Below, piece after piece: positions 13,917 to 23,200 of a stretch of DNA of 26,305 nt. The stretch is from Plakobranchus ocellatus. Its lineage: Eukaryota > Mollusca > Gastropoda > Plakobranchidae. The notes below the pieces were generated by a model. That model was not told the DNA's origin. It saw nothing but the letters and a program-made list of their open reading frames with translations, and searched no databases. The translations under genes and the position numbers were made by a program. Positions within the stretch are counted from its first letter, which is position 1. Each line of letters opens with the position of its first letter. Where the stretch lies: contig BLXT01008305.1 of assembly GCA_019648995.1 (NCBI GenBank), forward strand, positions 6,480 to 32,784, given 5' to 3'.

Positions 13917-16900
13917 NNNGGGGGGGGGGAAAGGGAGGTAAGTTTGATTTGGTTTTTGTGCATATTGCTCGTCTACAATAAAATGATCTCAAGCTTCCCA
14001 GCCAAGGGATATGGTAAAAGGGCTTCAACTTGATTCACAAAGGTTTCCACAGGCCTCATGATGAGTTCACAATCCACAGAACCACAATGCCTGTGGTTGA
14101 GAAAGCGATTCTACATTGTTACATATTTCACTTTAGGACAAAAAATGTTGGAATCAGTTCAAATCCTCACATTTTTTGTGAAGTTGGAATGTGAAAACTA
14201 AAGAATTACTGAAACAAACTATAAAGCTCATGTTTACCAAAACATGGCATCATCCACGTGCATTGACCCTTGTTCAAAATTTAGAAGAACCTGGGAAAGT
14301 ATAAGTTTCATTTGCCCAGGAACTAATGTTTACATTTGTACTGAATGCTATCAATGTCCAGTGGTGTTTATTAACTTGAAGAAGCAAACAAGACTATAGA
14401 CAAACTGAAATAAGATAGAGGAATTCTTTACCTGATTGATTTTGTCAACATAATTTAATAGTAAATTTACAGGGATAGAATTCGTTCACTTTTCTTTACA
14501 GTTCTTCCTTTGTTTGCCTAAACCAATAAAGTAAAAAAAAAAAAGGTAAAAATTACTCCAAATAAGCATGTATATAAAATTGTCAGGTGAAAAACAGAAA
14601 TATCTTAACCCTTAACTCAAAAGTAGGCTTAGAAGCGAAAGGGGGGTGGGGAGTGGGGATATAAGGGGAGGGGGAAGGAGGGAAAATTTTTATTAAGAAC
14701 AAAAAATACTAGTTTTCTGGCTCTTGATGCTTCGAATTTCTTATTGGTGTTACAAAAATAAAAATAGATAATATAGAGGAGCTGTTGCAAATTCTCTTTC
14801 AGTGGGGCTGTTGAAGTTAATTTGTTAAGTGTGTTCTACTGTACAAGCAAAAATACAAGAAAAACCTTCACCTGCAGCATAAAAATGTGAGAACCCACAA
14901 CTGCCCACTCAACATCACGGGGTGACCCAAAGCGCTTTTCCAACTGAACCAAAAAAGGAGTTGATTTCAACGTAGGGCAGGATTCAAAAACAAAACAAAC
15001 AAACTGTAAGTTAGGTTCCTACTTAATTATTTTCTTCATTCATACCCCAACTTAGGAAAAAAACAAACAATAAACTACAGAAGTTACATTCATTTGAATA
15101 ACAACTGCAGCTGGCAATGAGAAATCGCCACTGGATTTACATAATGACTTAACTCAGACTTTTGCCAAAAAGCAATTTTAGAATCATTGCATTCCTGAGC
15201 ATAAGAACCATCAGATGATGTTCATATTATTGAAATGCATCTATATACTTTTTTACAGCATGCATTTATCAAATGAAAAATGATATCTTGAAGACCTCAG
15301 ACTTTCCTTGATATCTTAACAACAAGAACAAAATTGCAGTTGTGCTTTTATTTTAGTTCTGTGACAAAATAATTGTTAATGCACAGCAGCTTGCATTTCA
15401 TTTGCAGCTATACATTTCTATACATTCATGCACGATTCTAAATAACATGGTGATGTCTTTTTGCTGTTTCTATGTCTGCTTCCTCTTAGTTCCATACCCA
15501 CTTATTTTGACGTTAACGTAGATTTTAAGTTCTTCTTTCTAAGCCTGCACTTGCCAACACAAATGAATCCTGGTAGCCAACACTGCTAATGCTTAGAGTG
15601 GTTTTGCATCTAATTGTTGGTTGTTAATTCACAGATAATTAAGAAAAATGACTTATCTCATTTTATAACTAGCTTATGGCAGATCTAAACATATTCTTAC
15701 TAAACAGAAATTAAGTACTTTTCACATTTCTGTACAAGTCTTTTTTTTTAAATTTTGACAGAAAAATACTTGCAGTTTAGATCAATGTGGTGCAGCTAGG
15801 GTAAAAGAATACAAGCACCAATTGAAAATTTTTTTTAAACAAAATCAAACAACACAGAGCATATGTTAAATTGTTTCACCCTAAAACTTCTTCAGTAAAA
15901 AAAAAAATAACATACATGCAGCAAGAGGAATTAGTAGGTTAGGTTCCCATGACAATTAGGCCACATGGAGTTTTTATACCCCAACAAGCTCAATTTTTGT
16001 AAACTCTTTGAAAATGCCCAAAATTTTTTCAGATGCGTACATGTATATGAGTAATCAAAAGTAAAAAGTTAACATGATTTTTTATACTGAATTTCAATCA
16101 TAACCTATCTCCATTTGAGGAATTTTGCTCCATGTTAGATTCCCTGTAGCTGCTTCTCAAACAACAAAAGCTGTAAAATAAATATAAAAAAATAAGTTTC
16201 AGACTTTCATACCTCTATACCAAGGGAGGCGAGTCTCATGATCATTTCCTCATTCAAGCACACAGAGGATTTGCTGTCTGTGATTGCCTCCTCTCTTATG
16301 CCTCCAGTCCCTGAAAAAAATCACCTTGTAAACTTACAGCAAGTTACTGCTCTTGTTCATGAATGTGGGTTAAAAATAAAAAAACTCCAGTTGTCAGCAG
16401 AATGTCAGAAATATGCTCAAGTAGAAGGATCATCTCTCGTAACCTTGTTTACAAATAACATAGCGCAGTTCTTAATTACAGATTTCATAAGATTTAGAAC
16501 ATAATAATATGTTACTACATAGTTGTATCTTATCAAGATTAACAACAAAATAATGGAATTCAATTTTTTTTTGGTTGAAGACATCTTCAAAATCCTTAAT
16601 TTTATTTATATTCTTGTTTTCAGGAGTGCAGTGTTAGTACATTTTGAAACAAAAGAACAAAAAATATTAAAATCGGTATTGGTAACATTATTTGTGGTTC
16701 AATTTTCATAGCTTCATTATCATTCAAAAAATTGGGTATGTGAGTGTGTCATTTTGTTTGTAAATCAATGTCAATATCTGTTTTTTTTTAAATGTTTCAT
16801 ATTTTCCAACTGAAAGTGTTAACAATATACAAAGTCTCATTACAGCTACCAAGCTTTGCCTTTTAAATAATATTGACCATCAATGTACAGCATCCTCACC

Positions 16901-17208
16901 AGTTTCCACAAGCCGAGTTTTCTTCTCTCCAACTGTAATGGATCCCAACTTCAGTTTGGAAGGGTCGTGGGGAGCCTCTGGATCTCGATTCACATGGATT
17001 GTATCTGGATCTGAGCTGCCTGACACTACCGACTCACCAAGACCAAAATTGGCATTTAAGACTAGAACACTAGAGCTGCCCGAGATAGGATCGGCTGTAA
17101 ACATTACACCTGTATGCCAAATAATCACAATGATATCCAATAGTAATGACAATAATAAGAAGAGTTATGATGATGATAATAACAATACTATTACTACTAC
17201 TACTACTA

Positions 17209-17275
<67 letters not shown>

Positions 17276-20200
17276 TAATAATAATAATAATAATAATAAA
17301 AATGATATTTATTTGCTCAGGTTGCCCTTTCAGAAAGTTCTAAATTTGCAGCTACAAGTTCTTCATAACTGTACATAAACAAGAGTAGAACTAAAATGGA
17401 GAAGGCGCACTGTATATTGGGAAAAAAAAACAACTTTATTATAATTGTGATGTAAGCAAATTAGAATTTCATGCAACTTACACTTTGCACTTCATATAAC
17501 TATGTCCTTCAACATCAATACCAGAACAAGGATTGTCTTCCAATAAGTGGCTGCTCTTAACCTGTAATTTATCTTTAATTTTTATATCTTGATCGGAATT
17601 ATATGTAAGGTAATCTGCGAAAACCTGTTGGGTTCTGCAAATAGGCTTTAATAGAGAGAGAAGGCCGGTCATAATCAAAATTGAGTTGAGGCCAGATCAT
17701 TATTCAACACCCATTTTTTACACCTTTTCTGTGAGTTTCAAGACGAAATGAAATTTATAAATAATTATGTTTTGCATTTTCAAACATGCTGTATTGGACA
17801 AGATGTTGAAAATTATATTAAATCAACTCTTGACAAATTTGCACCCTTTGAATAGCAACTATTGAATTTCCACCCCCATCACACCATATATCAATGGAAA
17901 AGGAAATTCCTCAGCTTTTCATTCATAACTAGTGCACATGAATATATACTGACCTAGAAGGGGGTTATAAATTGTACACATCCAATACCCACCTTTTTTC
18001 AGTGCTTTCAGACACTGCCCTCCTCTCATCTTTTTTTTTTACAAGTAATATTTTCTCTCATCAGTAAAATTAATTATATCCAATAAATAAAATGTAAACT
18101 ATTTTAACTGCGATTGCTAAGAGTGATAATAATAGCAACAATGGCAAACAGGGGGATTGCAAGACATCTCAACAATCCAGGAGATATCAGTATTTATGGC
18201 TTGGCCTCTGAAAATGATCCAAGAGGATTAATTTCCTACTACTTCTGTGATAATTAAAAGCCTGAGAAAGAAAAGTATGCTACAACTGATGAAGATAAAT
18301 GAATAAAATATATCTTTATTTTCTAGATCTGGGCCTATATATCTAGATCTAATACTAGGCTGAATCTAGATAAGTTCTATTCTAACCTGCTTTGACTGAT
18401 AAATCAAGGATTATCCACCTTCCTGCATTTTCTAGGAATGTCCACACCTAAATATATATCTTTAACATGTTCTCTTTGTCAATAACCCAAATCAAGGTCT
18501 AAATCTAGATCCAGATCTAGACATCTCGATCTGGAGAGATTCTATTCTAATCTGCTTCACCTGATAAATCAAGACCTATCCATCTCCCTGTATTTCCTAG
18601 GAATATGCAAACCTAGATATAAATTGTGTTATTTCTTGTGTTTATCTCCATTCTAGATGTGGGCCTACATATCTATATTATTGTAAAAGAAAACAATGCA
18701 TTGCGTGATCGTACTAGTTTAGCCCCATATTATTGTTCAAAGCATCGATTTTTACTCCATATGCTGCACATGCAATGATATTATAGCAAAAAAAAAATGA
18801 CTGAAAGAGGTTTTTTTGTGAAAAACACACATAGAAGGAAAAAAATGTCTGAACTTTAAAGGTGATTTTCTCATTTTGTCATATGCATGACGTGTTTTGT
18901 GCCTTTACTGTGATAACTCAGGCTAGTGTTAAGATATTTTAAAAATTTCAAGACCAAAGTGATTGGTAATATCTCAGCTACAACATGTGCAAATAACTAA
19001 AAATTTAAAATTTTCACATCTCGACAGGTTTACTCAGACTACCTCACATAATTTGTTCTTAATTCTTGGTTTTATTTCAATAAATTATTGTACCCATAAG
19101 TTTGACCATGAAACGCAGACATTTGAGGTATTCAGAAAATTCTTATCTTATATTCTTTAGATGCCTTGTCTGGAACAGACAATGACGATTATGTTACTTT
19201 ACTTAAACCTGTTCTCAGTTAACCTTATAAAAGTTGTTGTTGCTACCGTTACCTATTGCCCATGGGTTAAACTTTCAAATCTTTCAATAAAAGTTTTTCT
19301 CTGTCTACCTCAATTGAGCTTGCCTTCAATCCCTCTAGTGATTGCTAAGTGTTCTAAACCCTTGTGTCAGCAATCATGTCCTGAATATTGTAGTTGCCTT
19401 CATCTTAAGGGTTCAATTAGTGATCGACACCTTCAGTAAAAGTCATTGAACTTCATTAAGGTCCATGATATCCTCATCATTCCTCTGATAAACCACATCT
19501 CTACTGCTTCAAGTTCTCCCTCTTTTTTCTTGTTTATTGTTTAACACTCACAACCATGCAATAGTACTGAACATTCATATAGTTTCATTACCCTTATTTT
19601 GGTTATCATACTTTTGTTTCTGTTTGCCAGTATTGGTTCCATTTTTTGGAATGTATCTTTGGCAATGGCTATTCTTATACTAATTTTATCAGATAGCCAA
19701 GATATTTGAACTTTGTTAGAATCCTGTATGATTTTTTTTGCTTTAGCTTATGAGATTCATTTGAGTTTAAAGGATTACTTTAAGATGACCAAACATTATG
19801 TTTTTTTTTTTTTTTTTACATTCAAAGACAGGCCCATTCTTTCACTTTTAAACATATAATTTATTCAAAATTTAACTTAAATTTTTAAATTTTAGCGCTA
19901 GATCTAGTTCAAGTATCCTTACCAGCTGCATCAGCAGGCACCATGTACTGGATGACCACGCCCACCAGGACATTGATTGGTTGGCCATGCTGTCTGCGGT
20001 ACTCCACTGCCTGATGAGCATACACAGAGGCCCAGCACTGCCTCACAGCATCCAGGATCTGATATTAAAGTTAAACATCAAACAATAACAATATTTTAAG
20101 TACAAACCACTCTTGAAAAAAAATGAGTGTCCATTTTTACTGAAATTATTATTTCTCTAACCATTTTGGTCACAGCAAAGTTTAATTTTACAGCTTATGG

Positions 20201-23200
20201 TTACAATGCTATTACCTCAAGCTCATTAGATTTCAGAAAATAAAAGCCTAAGCCAACTTTTTTTTTCATCTCAAGCCAAAAAATTTTCTCAACTATGTTT
20301 AATTTTTCTGTAGATGATTTTAGGACTGTAGATTCATTCACTTCAGGTGCAAGTGAATTGCAAAGCAGCTTGTAGAATTCTTTATAAGACTGAGGAAATT
20401 CCAATATTTGAGGCTAACAACAGTCAGGTGGTAACTATATATTATGTCACCCGTTCATACAAAATGAGTCATTGGTTTATGATTGATTCACAGGATCAAA
20501 AGTAAATTATTCAAAAATAGTTGAAGATAATGAAAATAATTGCATTACACAAGTCTTTCTCTTAGACATCTGAGATAAAGCCCTTTTTGTCGATTTTGCT
20601 TTATTAACTGATGGGCTATTGCCAAGAAACAACTCATATTGCCTCTCTCTTTCTATGTCTCTGTCCCTGTCTCGCTCTCACACACACACACACAAAAAAA
20701 AAAAAATCACCAAAAAAAAGCAAACAAATATTGATGACATTTTATTGCTGCATGGTTTATGCATAGTCTCAATACTATTTTGAATAATTCTTTTGTCTTC
20801 GCAATAAATTACTTTTGCTCTCGTGTTTAGTGTGTGCTGAACTACAACTGGGAAGAATCAAAAAGTTTGTTTACACAAGAATAGACACAATATCAACTAT
20901 TAAACCTGAAATTAGAGTTTGTATCTGACAATCATATCGTTATATCCCAACACTGCCCTTATCTCTCAATACAAATCATGCTCTTTAGTTTTCTTCATTG
21001 TGACCATAGCAATAATATCTCAGGAATCCTATGGTACAACGTAAGAGATAAAAGCCTTTCTAGGTTATTTTCAGAGAATAAAATACAAATGAATGGAAAA
21101 GGCAACAGATATAAACTATGTGTTTGTTTTCTTTGTCATGACCAAAATTGTGCCAATATTTCAATGCCAAATACCAAATAATTTCATGAATGGGGTAGAG
21201 AATTGAGGAAAAAAATGCCTAACTAGTTGATTATTATTTATATGGGTATATACATATATATATATAGATATATATATACATATATATCTTAATTGAACGC
21301 GCCCTAGAAGTACAAAAAGATGTATATCTGTGTTTCATTGATTACACCAAAGCTTTCGACAGAGTACGTCACGATGAAATAATAACAATAATAAAAACCA
21401 TGTACTGGGAACAAACAGCAGCGATGCGAGTCGAAAACAAAACCAGCACATTTCAGGACATAAAACGAGGCGTTACGCAAAGCTGTGTTCTCTCCCCAGA
21501 TCTCTTTTCCCTCTACAGTGAGATAATCATGCGAAATTTGGAGAATCACCCACAAATTAAGGTGGGCGGGCAGAACATAAACAACTTAAGATATGCTGAC
21601 GACACAGTGCTAATAGCTGAAAACAAAGAAGACCTACAAAAACTTCTAAATGTCTTTGAAGAAGAAAGCAGAAAGAAAGGGTTAGAACTGAACAGTAAGA
21701 AGACAGAAGTGATGGTAATCAGTCGCAAACAAGAATCCCCAAAATGTGATATATTCATCAATGAAGTAAAACTCAAACAAAGGGAAAAGTTCAAATATCT
21801 AGGAACAATAATTTCAAACGATGGTAAAACGTACAGAGAAATGTCAGCAAAACTGCTCAGGCAAAGATCAACTTTCAAGATTAAAACAATCCTGACAAAT
21901 AAACACATCTCCATCGAAACGAGGAAAAGAGCCCTCCAGTGCTACATAGAACCTGTTCTAATGTATGGATGCGAAGCATGGACAATCTCAAAGCAAATTC
22001 AAAATAAGCTAGAAGCAACAGAAATGTGGTTCCTTAGAAGAATGCTCCGGATACCTTGGACAGCAAAGAAAACAAATGAGAGAGTTCTGAATGAAGCTAA
22101 TAAAAGAAGATCACTGATCAGAACTATACGGAAATGTCAAGCCACCTTCTTGGGCCACGTGATGAGAAGAGCAAAACTGAAACATTTGGTAACAACAGGA
22201 AAGTTGGAAGGAAAAAGAAGCAGGGGAAGACAAAGGGAGAAGATAATGGATGGACTGGCCATATGGCTTGGACCAGGAAAAGTGACAGATACACTGACCG
22301 ACGTCAAAGATAGGGATTTGTGGAGGGACATGATCGCCAAAGCTTACAAGCAAGGCACTTGATGATGATGATACATATATATATGCGTCTTTCAACTTCT
22401 TAGCTTTTACTAGTCTCTTTATTTCTGCAGCCTTACCTTGCGGTAGCCTACAACTCCCAGGACTGTTTCCATCTGGCCCGCAGAAGATGCCTCAGTCCCA
22501 TCCTCACCTTAACACAATCAAAACACAGACTCAAGAGTTTTAGCTTACGCAATAAAAGCTATTGTGGCTTTAATACAACAACCCTTTGGGTGAGTAGAAT
22601 TTATATAATGTGAGAGCGAATATCATGAGACAAATTTTGATGAGTCAGATATCACACATAACGCTTTTGATATAAAAAATTTTAAGCTTTTTTTTCCTTT
22701 ACACACAGACTCAAAAGTTTTGGTTTGACGACCAAGGTAAACCAAAGTCTTTGTATTTGGTACATTGAAAGCTGTTGTGACTTAAATGCAACAATCTATT
22801 GTGTTACTAGACTTTATAGAATGTAAGAGCAAATATCATGAGACAAATCAAGAGCAAATATCATGAGACAAATCAAGAGCAAATATCATGAGACAAATCA
22901 AGAGCAAATATCATGAGACAAATCGTGATGAATGAGTTATCATACCTAACAATTTCAAGAAAAATAAAAAATCGAAGCTTTTTCTCTTCTTTTCACTAAT
23001 TTTTGTTACAATTAAAATTTCAATATCTTGGCACAAAACAAAAAGATTTCTCTATCCAGTTTTTACCATTGCAAAATTTATTAAATGCAATGTTCGTTAC
23101 TTAAATGATTTTAAAAACATGTGCATAACAAAGCTTAAAACCAAAAGTCTTTTGTTTGTCCCTCAATTGTTGAAATATGTAACTTAGAGAGCCAAAGACT

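Larger units (their letters stand above)
13742..14871 (-). other. Intron between exons 7 and 6
   Basis: Contains the GT/T/G composite tract and the G-quadruplex-capable tract. No genes seen. Confidence 0.75.
17110..19922 (-). other. Intron between exons 4 and 3
   Basis: The longest intron (2.8 kb). It holds (AAT)n, the 165-bp repeat, a possible dispersed repeat (18835-18955) and the decayed minus-strand LINE. Confidence 0.78.
20059..22436 (-). other. Intron between exons 3 and 2
   Basis: Contains (CA)n, the TA microsatellite and LINE copy 2. The part at 20100-21230 is AT-rich and unrecognised. Confidence 0.78.

Noticed and set aside
16938..17378. A 146-residue plus-strand protein with a long Asn run
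   Set aside because: It is antisense to exon 4 and its Asn run comes from the (AAT)n microsatellite.
21304..22362. LINE copy 2 as an active retrotransposon
   Set aside because: It lacks the endonuclease and RT start, has a 39-bp loss, cancelling frameshifts and an altered motif B.
22826..22925. A CRISPR-like array
   Set aside because: The four 25-bp repeats are directly adjacent with no spacers, in animal intron DNA.
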